Origin: a virus
Strand: one strand, 5' to 3'
Virus record (IMG/VR): IMGVR_UViG_3300021963_007304
Location: 1-44,179 of that record
DNA length: 44,179 nt
Below the pieces are notes generated by a model. That model made no database searches. It was not told where the DNA came from and was given only the letters and a program-made list of their open reading frames with translations. Position 1 is the first letter of the stretch, and each line of letters opens with the position of its first letter. Both the position numbers and the translations under genes were made by a program. This document shows positions 32,607 through 40,556 of this stretch, in pieces.

Positions 32607-32689
32607 GTAAAACAAATTCTCCCACACTAGGGGTTAGTGAGCGCTTAAAGGGGAGCAAAAGTGGTACACAAGTCCACGATTTGTTTTAC
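32607..32689 (+). ncRNA. 5' structured RNA of tRNA-Leu / tmRNA unit
   Basis: GTAAAACAAAT (32607-32617) pairs perfectly with ATTTGTTTTAC (32679-32689). Inside are CTCCC/GGGGAG, CACT/AGTG and GTGG/CCAC, so a multi-branched fold is likely. It differs from the GCAAA/GAT elements, and this unit has no leader peptide. Confidence 0.65.
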
Positions 32690-32693
32690 AAAT

Positions 32694-32777
32694 GCCGAGG
32701 TGGTGAAAAGGTAGACACGAGGGACTTAAAATCCCTTGCCCCTAAAGGGCGTGCGGGTTCGATTCCCGCTCTCGGTA
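32694..32777 (+). tRNA. tRNA-Leu (TAA)
   Basis: Class II tRNA. Acceptor GCCGAGG/TCTCGGT, anticodon arm with loop CTTAAAA, long variable arm GCCCCTAAAGGGC, T arm GCGGG TTCGATT CCCGC, discriminator A. Confidence 0.93.
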
Positions 32778-32817
32778 CAAATATTGAAGAAATTCAATAT
32801 ATTTATATCAACAATCT

Positions 32818-33196
32818 GGGGATGACTGGAATTGATTGGTGGATTAGTTCTTTAATTTGATGCATGTAGTGTTAGTATCGGAAACACTTAAATAACCTAT
32901 ACACAATTGTAAATGGCGAAAGCTATATTGATGCTGACGGGAACATCGTGTTCGAAGGTCAGTCTGTTGAGTTTGCAGATCTAGAAGTAGCGTAAGCTAC
33001 CAACAGCAGTAAAATCTGTAAAACCCCTAATAGCAACCAGGTGGGGTGTGGGAAACCCAAAAAAGGTGCTCCAGTATTTTAGCTCTCTGGGTTAGTGAGG
33101 TTAAATATTTTGTCCATTAAGAAAAATGGAATAAACATGTGAATGAGAATTATTGTGCTACTATACAAGACGAGGGTTCGAATCCCTCCATCTCCA
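32818..33196 (+). ncRNA. ssrA: tmRNA (SsrA) with a 26-residue tag
   Basis: The 5' end GGGGATGACTGGAATTGAT and 3' end GAGGG TTCGAAT CCCTC CATCTCC A form the tRNA-like acceptor (GGGGATG/CATCTCC) and T arm of a one-piece tmRNA. The tag frame begins at GGC (32915), encodes GESYIDADGN...FADLEVA and stops at TAA (32993-32995). Host tags of this phylum start GE and end in LAA; this one is longer and ends in EVA. Downstream are pseudoknot-like repeats. tmRNA frees stalled ribosomes; the different tag end may change what happens to the tagged protein. A terminator follows. Confidence 0.92.
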
Positions 33197-33197
33197 C

Positions 33198-33228
33198 AAA
33201 AAAAGGGACTAAAAAAAGTCCCTTTTTT
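33198..33228 (+). terminator. Rho-independent terminator of tmRNA unit
   Basis: GGGACT and AGTCCC flanked by A and T runs form a terminator that could work in both directions. Confidence 0.9.
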
Positions 33229-33241
33229 ATTTTAATTTTCA

Positions 33242-33271
33242 TTGTTTTTTTGTCGTATTTTATTATTATTG
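33242..33271 (+). promoter_or_regulatory. Bacteroidota-type promoter, leaderless gene
   Basis: TTG at 33242-33244, a 19-base spacer and TATTATTG at 33264-33271; the GTG start codon is 5 bases downstream. Confidence 0.65.
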
Positions 33272-33275
33272 TATT

Positions 33276-33725
33276 GTGGAATTGATTACAACTTACATAT
33301 GTAAAAAAGGTGATATTGGCGTTCATGATAATATGTTCGGTGGTATATTGGTATCGTTAATTGATGATGCCGCAGCATCGTATGCATCACAAATAGCTGA
33401 CACACCTAGAATGGTAACAATTAAAATTGATGAGTTGGTTTTTAAAAGAGCTGTTAAAGTTGGTAGTCTTTTAAAAATTTATGGTAGGGTTTTAAATTTC
33501 GGTACAACGTCATTGTCATTGTATATCGAAGTAAGAAAACATAATGTACATACTGGCTCACAAGAAATCGTTACTTATACAAATATTAAGTTTGTTAGAA
33601 TCGATGAGGAGGGTAATTCAATACCAATAAATGATAGAGTTAAAAAACGATATCAAGAAAGAATCGAAAAATACGGGAGAGGTTTATTAACTCCAGAGGA
33701 GTTTGAGCAAGCCAAAGACGTTTGA
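33276..33725 (+). CDS. Hotdog-fold acyl-CoA thioesterase, YciA-like, 149 aa
   Basis: Residues 10-105 match the YciA/acyl-CoA hydrolase hotdog domain: VHDNMFGGILVSLIDDAAAS, MVTIKIDELVFKRAVKVGSL and GTTSLSLYIEV. The family cleaves acyl-CoA thioesters; in a phage the substrate and benefit are unknown, perhaps lipid or sugar acyl metabolism. The start is GTG at the predicted transcription start. It heads the sugar-nucleotide cluster but may be separate from it. Confidence 0.85.
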   Translation: MELITTYICKKGDIGVHDNMFGGILVSLIDDAAASYASQIADTPRMVTIKIDELVFKRAVKVGSLLKIYGRVLNFGTTSLSLYIEVRKHNVHTGSQEIVTYTNIKFVRIDEEGNSIPINDRVKKRYQERIEKYGRGLLTPEEFEQAKDV

Positions 33726-33745
33726 AATTAAAATTAATTTAAATT

Positions 33746-34366
33746 ATGTTAGATAACTACAAAAAACTAGAAAATGGTGTAATCACCCAAATTGAAAGAG
33801 AACCATTCGATTATAATTTCGAATACTCTAACAATTATAATAAACTAGGTGAAATTGGTACTAGGATGGGTTATCTTAGATTAGGTCACCTAATAGGATC
33901 AATCGGATTTGTACCTGAATCAATTATGGATATTGGTTATGGTAATGGGGATTTCTTAAAAGCCTGTCAAAACATTATACCTAAATGTTATGCCAGTGAT
34001 GTTTCTGTATACCCAGCACCAGAAGGTTGTGAATTTGTTTCGGATCCTGGATCAGTTAAAGTTACTGTTGCAACATTTTACGATGTTTTAGAACATTACC
34101 ATGACATTTATGATATTAAAAATATACAAGCTGACTACATCGTTGTGTCGCTACCACATTGTCATAATTTTAGTGATGAGTGGTTTGAAAATTGGAAACA
34201 CAGAAAACCAAACGAACATTTATGGCATTTCAATGCTGAATCTTTGGTTAATTTTATGTCTGAGGTTGGTTATGATGTTATTAATATTACTAATGTTGAA
34301 GATATAATTAGAAAAAATAATTTGGATTATTCTAATATCCTAACAGGGGTTTTCAAGAAAAAATAG
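33746..34366 (+). CDS. SAM-dependent methyltransferase, class I, 206 aa
   Basis: The SAM-binding motif I is IMDIGYGNGDFLKAC (about 62-76), then YASDVSV, and motif IV FYDVLEHYHD; a later GYDVINITNVEDIIRK strand fits the fold. It resembles small methyltransferases of glycan loci. Its stop overlaps the GTG start of the next gene (TAGTG), so it is translationally coupled to the nucleotide-sugar operon and may methylate a sugar. Confidence 0.8.
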   Translation: MLDNYKKLENGVITQIEREPFDYNFEYSNNYNKLGEIGTRMGYLRLGHLIGSIGFVPESIMDIGYGNGDFLKACQNIIPKCYASDVSVYPAPEGCEFVSDPGSVKVTVATFYDVLEHYHDIYDIKNIQADYIVVSLPHCHNFSDEWFENWKHRKPNEHLWHFNAESLVNFMSEVGYDVINITNVEDIIRKNNLDYSNILTGVFKKK

Positions 34367-34818
34367 TGAAATTAATCTCAAATAAAGGTAATGTTTATGG
34401 TGTAATTTCAGAATATGAGAATACACCAGAATACATCGAAAAAGCATTAAGTAGCGGGTTCGATGTTAAAATCGATCTAACCATGATTGATAATAAACTA
34501 TACATTGGGAATGAGATAGAAAAACATAAATTAGATATTGATTGGTTAGAGAAACATCATAATAGATTATGGTTAGAATGTAAAGACATAAAAATTATTG
34601 AAAGATTTAATCAAATTGATAATCGTGGTGCGTATTTAAATTATTTTTGGCATGAAAATGATTTATTAACATTAACTAGCCGTGGTTATGTTCTATCATA
34701 CGGTGTTGAGGTTGTGGGTGGTAGTGTTATGATGTTACCAGAAATAAATGATGACACAATTAAATCTTGCTACGGCATTTGTTCAAATAATATTATTGAA
34801 TATATAAAATATAAATGA
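34366..34818 (+). CDS. GDPD/PLC-like protein of glycan locus, 150 aa
   Basis: Starts at GTG overlapping the preceding stop. ISNKGNVYGVISEYENTPEY, FDVKIDLTMIDNKLYIGNE, LWLECKD, YFWHENDLLTLTSRGYV and MMLPE match a small TIM-barrel family related to glycerophosphodiester phosphodiesterases that is found in polysaccharide gene clusters. Its exact activity is unknown. Position inside the Gmd operon supports a role in sugar or phosphodiester decoration. Confidence 0.65.
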   Translation: MKLISNKGNVYGVISEYENTPEYIEKALSSGFDVKIDLTMIDNKLYIGNEIEKHKLDIDWLEKHHNRLWLECKDIKIIERFNQIDNRGAYLNYFWHENDLLTLTSRGYVLSYGVEVVGGSVMMLPEINDDTIKSCYGICSNNIIEYIKYK

Positions 34819-35789
34819 AAAAAGCGTTAATTACAGGTATTTCTGGTCAGGATGGATCATATTTAGCCGAATTATTATTATCTAAAAATTATGAAGTTCA
34901 CGGAACGATAAAACGAAATTCAATAAAAGAAAATAGTTTTATTAGAATAGAATCCATTCAAAACCACGTTACTTTACATTATGCTGATTTAACGGATATA
35001 GCTTCATTGATTTCTGTGGTACAAAAAGTTAAACCAGATGAAATCTATAATTTAGCGGCACAGTCCGATGTTAGGGTTTCATTTGATCAACCATTGTATA
35101 CCGCTAACGCAACAGGTATTGGTACGCTTAACCTTCTTGAAGCTGTTAGGCAATTAAATTTAAATCCAAAAATATATCAGGCATCATCTTCTGAGATGTT
35201 TGGTAATTCTATTGATTCAGATGGTTATCAAAGGGAAACAACACCGATGCATCCCGTATCACCATACGGTTGTGCTAAGGTTTATTCCTATAACATAGCT
35301 AGAAATTATCGAAATGCTTATGGTATGTACATATCAAATGGGATTTTATTCAATCATGAATCACCTAGAAGAGGTACAAATTTTGTAACGAATAAAGTTT
35401 GTAAAGAAGCTGTTAGAATATATTTGGGTTTAACGGATGAATTGAGATTGGGCAATTTGGATGCCACAAGAGATTGGGGGCACGCCAAAGATTATGTTGA
35501 GGCGATGTGGATGATTTTACAACAAGACAAACCAGATGATTATGTTTGCTCAACTGGGGTATCACATTCAGTTAAGGATTTAGTTGAATATGTTTTTGGT
35601 AAATTGGGTTTAGAATGGACTGAATATGTCAAACAAGATCCAGCATTTTTACGATCAGAAGAATTAAATAACCTAAAAGGTGATCACACTAAATTAACTA
35701 ATGTGACTGGTTGGGTACCAACACAAACATTCGAAACAATGTTAGATGAAATGATAGAATATTGGTTATATGAACTTAACAAAAAATAA
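34815..35789 (+). CDS. gmd: GDP-mannose 4,6-dehydratase
   Basis: A clear Gmd: Rossmann motif ALITGISGQDGSYLAELLL, SSSEMFGNS, SPYGCAKVYSY with the Y-x-x-x-K pair, ILFNHESPRRGTNFVT and GNLDATRDWGHAKDYVEAMW. It converts GDP-mannose to GDP-4-keto-6-deoxymannose, precursor of fucose, rhamnose, perosamine and colitose. The ColD-type dehydratase three genes later points to a 3,6-dideoxy product. At 324 residues it is slightly short but complete. It overlaps both neighbours. Confidence 0.95.
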   Translation: MKKALITGISGQDGSYLAELLLSKNYEVHGTIKRNSIKENSFIRIESIQNHVTLHYADLTDIASLISVVQKVKPDEIYNLAAQSDVRVSFDQPLYTANATGIGTLNLLEAVRQLNLNPKIYQASSSEMFGNSIDSDGYQRETTPMHPVSPYGCAKVYSYNIARNYRNAYGMYISNGILFNHESPRRGTNFVTNKVCKEAVRIYLGLTDELRLGNLDATRDWGHAKDYVEAMWMILQQDKPDDYVCSTGVSHSVKDLVEYVFGKLGLEWTEYVKQDPAFLRSEELNNLKGDHTKLTNVTGWVPTQTFETMLDEMIEYWLYELNKK

Positions 35790-36834
35790 ATCAGATATCA
35801 TAATCATAAACGCTTTTCCATCTAATAATGATAAAATATTATTATTGGGTGAGCAGATTAATTCATTAAGGGGTATTGATAAACCGATATTATTAATCAG
35901 CGGTTGTCCAGTACCAGAGTTTATCGTTAAGAGCGTTGATTATTTTTTATTAAACACCGAAAATGAAATAATTGGTAAGGATTGGTCTTACTTTTTAAGA
36001 AAAAATGGTGTTAATGATTTTGGGTTTGATTATTCCGAAATAGGTGCTGATGATGTGCATTTTTATTCACCAAATGTAAATTCAACAATAACAAAAAACA
36101 TTAAATTATCTTTTAATTTAGCAAAACTACTTGGTTATAAGAATGCGTTTTATACTGAAGATGATAACATATGGAAAAGGGGTAGTTTTGATTATATAAA
36201 TGATAATTTAAATAAATTAAATGGTGGTTATTTTAAAATGGCTGGGGTAATAGCCGAACAAATCGGTTTAAAAGAGCCAATGATATTCACCACCTTTTTC
36301 TTCACTAATATAGATTTTTTTACCGAAAAATTTGTATTACCACATGATGTTAAAGACTGGTATAATTTGGATAACGTATTAAAATTTAAATTAAATAAAA
36401 CCTATGAGATTTTGTTTTATCATTTTTTTAATGATGAGTTACAATATTTTTATAATACAGAAAAAGAATTTAACCAGATATTATTTAGCCCAACACCGAA
36501 TGTATTATTCGGTTTAAATGATAGGAGACATTCTGAAAAAAATCTACTTGATACCTTTTTTACTATATTACCTAATTTAGAAAATAATAAAACGTTAATG
36601 CTACTTAATCGATCTGATTATTTAAAAACAGGTGGTAAAGATTATGATTGTTTAATTTATTATAACGATAACCCAACACCAACTAATTTAAAATTAAAAC
36701 CTATTGAATATTTTAGTGTAAAATTAAATGATAGTGTGACTAAAATAAAAGTATCAGTTATTGGTTATGGTGACATAATTTTAGATTGTGATATTAATTC
36801 AGTTTTAAATAACGGTTTAATTGTACATTTATAA
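35770..36834 (+). CDS. Putative glycosyltransferase, 354 aa
   Basis: Residues 1-175 look like a GT-A fold: IIIINAFPSNNDKILLLGEQ, KPILLISGCP, and a metal-binding-type acidic motif in AFYTEDDNIWKRG. This pattern is seen in glycan-locus proteins, and the gene overlaps gmd by 20 bases. It probably transfers the sugar made by the operon, but the acceptor is unknown. The C-terminal third is unassigned. Confidence 0.55.
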   Translation: MNLTKNKSDIIIINAFPSNNDKILLLGEQINSLRGIDKPILLISGCPVPEFIVKSVDYFLLNTENEIIGKDWSYFLRKNGVNDFGFDYSEIGADDVHFYSPNVNSTITKNIKLSFNLAKLLGYKNAFYTEDDNIWKRGSFDYINDNLNKLNGGYFKMAGVIAEQIGLKEPMIFTTFFFTNIDFFTEKFVLPHDVKDWYNLDNVLKFKLNKTYEILFYHFFNDELQYFYNTEKEFNQILFSPTPNVLFGLNDRRHSEKNLLDTFFTILPNLENNKTLMLLNRSDYLKTGGKDYDCLIYYNDNPTPTNLKLKPIEYFSVKLNDSVTKIKVSVIGYGDIILDCDINSVLNNGLIVHL

Positions 36835-37625
36835 TGAATTTAATTGTCGGTAATACTAGTCAACTTTTTCCGTATTTTAAAGAATACGATCCAAATATAA
36901 TTGGTGTTTCATCACGTGATTTTAATGTTGAGTCATTAGGTGGTCAAACATTTGAGAGAGCTTTTATTGCATTCGCAGAACAGCGCACATTCTTAAATGA
37001 GAAGTTAAGTTTTTTTACCGATATTAATGTTGACTATACACTTAACGTAATAATCAAGTTATCACCATACGTTAAAACATTTATAGTATATTCAACCAGT
37101 GAACTATGGAATGGTTATGAGGGTGGGATAAACCTACATACACCATATAATTACAACGATAGTCCGTATATCAAATCAAAAGAGATAATGGAATATCGGG
37201 TTAATTTACTTAGGAACTTTGGTGTTGATATTAAAATAATATACCCATTCAATTTTAATTCACCGTATAGAAAACCAGGTTTTTTATTTTCTAAATTTAT
37301 GGATGTTATATTACATAATAAAAAAATAACAGTTGGTGATTTAAATTTTTGCCGTGATATTACACATCCAAAATTAATTGTGGATGCGAGTTTAAATACG
37401 CAATCTGATATGATTGTTGGTTCTGGTAATTTAATTAATATTAGACAATTTTATATTGATTTATTACTTAATTTTGGTATTAATTACGAAGAATATGTTA
37501 CCGAAGATAGTAACATGTTTCTTAATACACGTGAACCGTATTATTTGGATACGGATCATAAATATAATAATCTATTAAACGATACGATAGATGACATCAC
37601 AAAATTCAAAAATATCATTAGTTAA
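36834..37625 (+). CDS. SDR-type nucleotide-sugar epimerase/reductase, 263 aa
   Basis: MNLIVGNTSQLFPYF is a reduced Rossmann start; FIVYSTSELWNGYEGGINLH and YIKSKEIMEYR supply the S and Y-x-x-x-K catalytic residues of extended SDRs. RDITHPKLIVDAS and GSGNLINIRQFY fit the sugar-binding half. The glycine motif is degenerate. In colitose synthesis a ColC-type SDR follows ColD; this gene is the best local candidate for that step. It overlaps the next gene by 35 bases. Confidence 0.65.
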   Translation: MNLIVGNTSQLFPYFKEYDPNIIGVSSRDFNVESLGGQTFERAFIAFAEQRTFLNEKLSFFTDINVDYTLNVIIKLSPYVKTFIVYSTSELWNGYEGGINLHTPYNYNDSPYIKSKEIMEYRVNLLRNFGVDIKIIYPFNFNSPYRKPGFLFSKFMDVILHNKKITVGDLNFCRDITHPKLIVDASLNTQSDMIVGSGNLINIRQFYIDLLLNFGINYEEYVTEDSNMFLNTREPYYLDTDHKYNNLLNDTIDDITKFKNIIS

Positions 37626-38757
37626 AGATACTATTGATAAAAAAGACATTAATGAATTGGTTAAATGGCTTAAAACCAATCCAAGATTAACTAAAGGGGA
37701 ATTAACACTGGAATTTGAAAATAACTGGTCTAATTGGCTTGGTTGTAAATATTCTGTATTTGTTAATTCTGGTTCATCAGCAAACCTAGCCGCCATATAC
37801 GCATTGATGGTATCTGGTAAATTAAAAAATAATAAAATTGTTGTACCAGCGATTTCTTGGGTTACAACGGTGGCACCAGCTATTCAATTAGGTTTGGATC
37901 CGATCATGTGCGATGCTGATGGTAACAACTTAGGTTTAAGTATTAGAAACCTTAAAAAAATAATCAAAGAAGAAAACCCTGCGGCTATTATTTTAGTGCA
38001 TGTATTGGGTTTTTCAAACGAGATGAGCGAAATAATTCAATTATGTAAAGAAAACGATATCCTATTAATTGAAGATACTTGTGAGGCCATGGGTTCTGAG
38101 TATAAGAATAAAAAGTTGGGTACCTTCGGTCAGATGTCTACATTCTCAATGTACTTCGGTCACCATATGTCAACAATTGAGGGTGGTATGGTTTGTACTG
38201 ATGATGAAGAATTGTATAACATATTATTATCAATCAGATCACATGGTTGGGATCGTGATTTGTCTTTGGATAAACAAAAAGAGTTACGTAAAAAATATGG
38301 CGTAAATGATTTTAGAGCTTTATATACTTTCTATTATCCAGGTTTTAATTTAAGGGCGACTGATTTACAAGCATTCATTGGAATTAATCAACTTAAGAAA
38401 ATTGATAAGATCATTAAGCAGCGAAATAAAAATTATCGCTATTATCAACGTAATATAATTAAAAAGGGTTGGAAAATAAAACCACAAAAGTATTCATATG
38501 TTTCTAATTTTTGCTACCCGATTGTAACTGAAAATATTGAAAAGTTATCAAAAGCGTTAATGGATAACAATATTGAATGTAGACCTTTGATATGCGGATC
38601 TATTCAAGAACATCCATTCTGGTATGAAAGATATGGTAAAAAAGATTTACCTATGGCTAAAAAGATACATGAGTACGGTTTATATATCCCAAACCACCCA
38701 AAACTAACCAGAGATGAATTAGATAGGATTATTAAAATAGTTAATGAGAATATCTAA
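37591..38757 (+). CDS. ColD-type GDP-4-keto-6-deoxymannose 3-dehydratase
   Basis: A DegT/DnrJ/EryC1-family PLP enzyme of 388 residues (NSGSSANLAAIYALM, ISWVTTVAPAIQLGLDP, IEDTCEAMGSEY). The position of the catalytic lysine is occupied by histidine: FSMYFGHHMSTIEGGMV (H191). That exchange is the mark of the ColD group, and of the E1/RfbH group, which remove the 3-hydroxyl instead of transaminating. With Gmd in the same operon the substrate is most likely GDP-4-keto-6-deoxymannose, giving the precursor of colitose-like 3,6-dideoxy sugars. Confidence 0.85.
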   Translation: MTSQNSKISLVKDTIDKKDINELVKWLKTNPRLTKGELTLEFENNWSNWLGCKYSVFVNSGSSANLAAIYALMVSGKLKNNKIVVPAISWVTTVAPAIQLGLDPIMCDADGNNLGLSIRNLKKIIKEENPAAIILVHVLGFSNEMSEIIQLCKENDILLIEDTCEAMGSEYKNKKLGTFGQMSTFSMYFGHHMSTIEGGMVCTDDEELYNILLSIRSHGWDRDLSLDKQKELRKKYGVNDFRALYTFYYPGFNLRATDLQAFIGINQLKKIDKIIKQRNKNYRYYQRNIIKKGWKIKPQKYSYVSNFCYPIVTENIEKLSKALMDNNIECRPLICGSIQEHPFWYERYGKKDLPMAKKIHEYGLYIPNHPKLTRDELDRIIKIVNENI

Positions 38758-38765
38758 AATTTTAT

Positions 38766-38773
38766 TATCTTTG
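38766..38773 (+). promoter_or_regulatory. Promoter -7 element
   Basis: TATCTTTG, 20 bases before the next ATG; no clear TTG box at the usual distance. Confidence 0.5.
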
Positions 38774-38793
38774 TAAAATAAGAATCAAATAAT

Positions 38794-39294
38794 ATGTTAA
38801 TAGAAAAATCTGGATTGATTGATTACCCACCATTTATACACGAATGTGCAGTATACATTGGAAAACTCCGTGATTTATATAATTACGATATGAATGAGGA
38901 AGCCGAAAGGTTTAAGCGTGGCGATAGGAGTGAGTATGTTAATATTTTAGGTGTTAAGGGTGAATTGATTTACTCTTATTACTTACAATCTAAAGGTATT
39001 AAACATAACACAGCTAAACTATTATCCAACAGACCAGTTTCGTCATGGGATATCAAAATAAAGGGCATTAATAAGAAAATTGACGTAAAAACAATTAGAA
39101 CTGATGCCCCAGATTTATTAGTAAATAAAGAAGCACATTTAAAAACAAAGGATATCGATACGTATGTTTTTGTTCAGTTAATTAATGATGAAACTGCCAG
39201 ATATTGGGTTTTTAAGTACGATGATGTTAGTAATTGGGATATTAAAAATGTGAAATATACGGACGCTTATTATCTTAACATAGAAAATATTTAA
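38794..39294 (+). CDS. PD-(D/E)XK nuclease-like protein, 166 aa
   Basis: The order of E57 (GVKGELIYSYYL), D86 (SSWDIKIKG) and D97-V-K99 (KKIDVKTIRTD) matches the PD-(D/E)XK catalytic core of restriction and Holliday-junction nucleases, followed by VFVQLI and YWVFKYDD strands. The enzyme could cut host or competitor DNA. It is a single gene between the sugar operon and a tRNA operon. Confidence 0.72.
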   Translation: MLIEKSGLIDYPPFIHECAVYIGKLRDLYNYDMNEEAERFKRGDRSEYVNILGVKGELIYSYYLQSKGIKHNTAKLLSNRPVSSWDIKIKGINKKIDVKTIRTDAPDLLVNKEAHLKTKDIDTYVFVQLINDETARYWVFKYDDVSNWDIKNVKYTDAYYLNIENI

Positions 39295-39311
39295 AAAATT
39301 TGCAAAAAAAC

Positions 39312-39342
39312 TTGCTTATTAAAGAAACTTTGTGTACTTTTG
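39312..39342 (+). promoter_or_regulatory. Promoter of Lys-Ile-Ile-His-Val tRNA operon
   Basis: TTG at 39312-39314, a 20-base spacer and TACTTTTG at 39335-39342. Confidence 0.85.
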
Positions 39343-39369
39343 TACTATATATTAAAACAACAGAAAAAA

Positions 39370-39453
39370 ATGACAACTTTAGTTAACATAAAAAAATCAA
39401 TTAGCGTAATCGTGAAGCATATCACGACTGGGCGAGTATTGCATTTTGTGTAA
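39370..39453 (+). CDS. Leader peptide of Lys-Ile-His-Val tRNA operon, 27 aa
   Basis: A short frame, ATG to TAA, with core LVNIKKSISVIVKHITTG and a later VLHFV: five Val, four Ile, three Lys and two His codons. The tRNAs of the operon are Lys (TTT), Ile (TAT), Ile (GAT), His (GTG) and Val (TAC); the last two lie about 1 kb downstream, after two protein genes. CTGGGC (39428-39433) in the frame pairs perfectly with GCCCAG (39483-39488), the 5' arm of the terminator. The operon lacks the GCAAA/GAT element, so attenuation does not depend on it. Confidence 0.83.
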   Translation: MTTLVNIKKSISVIVKHITTGRVLHFV

Positions 39454-39482
39454 CTAGATATAAGAACATAAGATAATACGAA

Positions 39483-39509
39483 GCCCAGACCGAAACGTCT
39501 GGGTTTTTT
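39483..39509 (+). terminator. Attenuator terminator, Lys-Ile-His-Val operon
   Basis: CCCAGAC (39484-39490) and GTCTGGG (39497-39503) with a T run, 9 bases before tRNA-Lys. Confidence 0.88.
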
Positions 39510-39517
39510 GTTTTTAA

Positions 39518-39591
39518 GACCTCGTAGCTCAGTTGGCTAGAGCACCATACTTTTAATATGGGAGTCACAGGTTCGAATCCTGTCGGGGTCA
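39518..39591 (+). tRNA. tRNA-Lys (TTT)
   Basis: Acceptor GACCTCG/CGGGGTC, anticodon arm CCATA CTTTTAA TATGG, T arm ACAGG TTCGAAT CCTGT, discriminator A. Confidence 0.94.
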
Positions 39592-39597
39592 CAATAT

Positions 39598-39670
39598 TGT
39601 CACGTAGCTCAATGGTTAGAGCACATGCCTTATACGCATTAGGTTGGTGGTTCGAATCCACCCGTGACAA
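39598..39670 (+). tRNA. tRNA-Ile (TAT)
   Basis: Acceptor TGTCACG/CGTGACA, anticodon arm ATGC CTTATAC GCAT, T arm GGTGG TTCGAAT CCACC, discriminator A. The TAT anticodon reads AUA directly; most bacteria use lysidine-modified CAT instead. Confidence 0.9.
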
Positions 39671-39677
39671 CAAACAT

Positions 39678-39751
39678 AGGCAATTAGCTCAGTTGGTTAG
39701 AGCGCCTCTCTGATACGGAGGAGGTCGTAGGTTCGAATCCTACATTGCCTA
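39678..39751 (+). tRNA. tRNA-Ile (GAT)
   Basis: Acceptor AGGCAAT/ATTGCCT, anticodon loop CTGATAC, T arm GTAGG TTCGAAT CCTAC, discriminator A. Confidence 0.93.
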
Positions 39752-39808
39752 CTAAATTTTTAAATATGAAAAAAGCAAACGACTTCTATTAGGTTAATCT
39801 AATGGAAT

Positions 39809-40051
39809 ATGTCAAAACACAGAAACAGAGCTAAGCTCAAAAAATCAGAATGTGGTAGGGATTACCACTTAATCTCATTAAATGAATGGTACCCCCTTTA
39901 TTGGGATGAGGGATTAAATTTCCACCCATACTATAAAAGAGGTTACAAAAATCCCAATAAAAGAATTCCGTGGCAAAAAGTACGTGAGTACAAGACATGG
40001 AAATATAACAGAAAAACACAATATAAAAAATCTGAATATGGAACAGATTGA
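39809..40051 (+). CDS. Small basic protein in tRNA operon, 80 aa
   Basis: No family is recognised. It is rich in K, R, Y and W (KHRNRAKLKK, YYKRGYKNPNKRIPWQKV) and could bind nucleic acid. It lies between tRNA-Ile and tRNA-His inside the attenuated operon and overlaps the next gene by 14 bases, so its expression should follow the tRNAs. Confidence 0.6.
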   Translation: MSKHRNRAKLKKSECGRDYHLISLNEWYPLYWDEGLNFHPYYKRGYKNPNKRIPWQKVREYKTWKYNRKTQYKKSEYGTD

Positions 40052-40472
40052 TAAAGAAAAAATGTTAGCCGAGTTTAAAGCTAAACGTGAAATCGATAGA
40101 ATCGAAAGGGAAAAACGTATTCGTGAATATTGGGAAACATTAAAACCGTTTACTGGTGTTGATGATATACCAACATTACCTAGAGCTGAAACTGATGAGT
40201 GGAAGAACTTTTATGTCCCAAAATTAATTGGTGCTGGCGCCATCCCAAAGAAAGATTTAGTTGGTGGTCAATATTATGCTGGTGATCATAGAAATGCAAC
40301 CATAGCAAGGTGGGATGCAAAACAAAACAAGTTCATTTATATGAGAACCAAATGGGGTGCAACATATGAAGATGATTGTAACCATTTTGAGGATGATGAC
40401 GGGTATGCGTTGTTCGTACCAATTAAAACAGCAACAGAGGAGGAATATAAAATTAACCAAGAAATAAAATAA
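40038..40472 (+). CDS. Unknown protein in tRNA operon, 144 aa
   Basis: No family is recognised. A charged N-terminal helix (KEKMLAEFKAKREIDRIERE) is followed by a compact domain with LVGGQYYAGDHRNATIARWD and FIYMRTKWGATYEDDCNHFE. The ATG at 40038 is chosen over an upstream frame start that lies deep in the preceding gene. tRNA-His starts 4 bases after its stop, so it shares the tRNA operon transcript. Confidence 0.65.
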   Translation: MEQIDKEKMLAEFKAKREIDRIEREKRIREYWETLKPFTGVDDIPTLPRAETDEWKNFYVPKLIGAGAIPKKDLVGGQYYAGDHRNATIARWDAKQNKFIYMRTKWGATYEDDCNHFEDDDGYALFVPIKTATEEEYKINQEIK

Positions 40473-40475
40473 AAT

Positions 40476-40550
40476 GGTGGTTGTAGCTCAGTTGGTTAGA
40501 GCGCCTGATTGTGGTTCAGGAGGTCGTGGGTTCGAACCCCATCATCCACC
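40476..40550 (+). tRNA. tRNA-His (GTG)
   Basis: Includes G-1 (40476) opposite discriminator C, the His identity pair. Acceptor GTGGTTG/CATCCAC (one T-T mismatch), anticodon loop TTGTGGT, T arm GTGGG TTCGAAC CCCAT. Confidence 0.92.
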
Positions 40551-40556
40551 CAAAAT

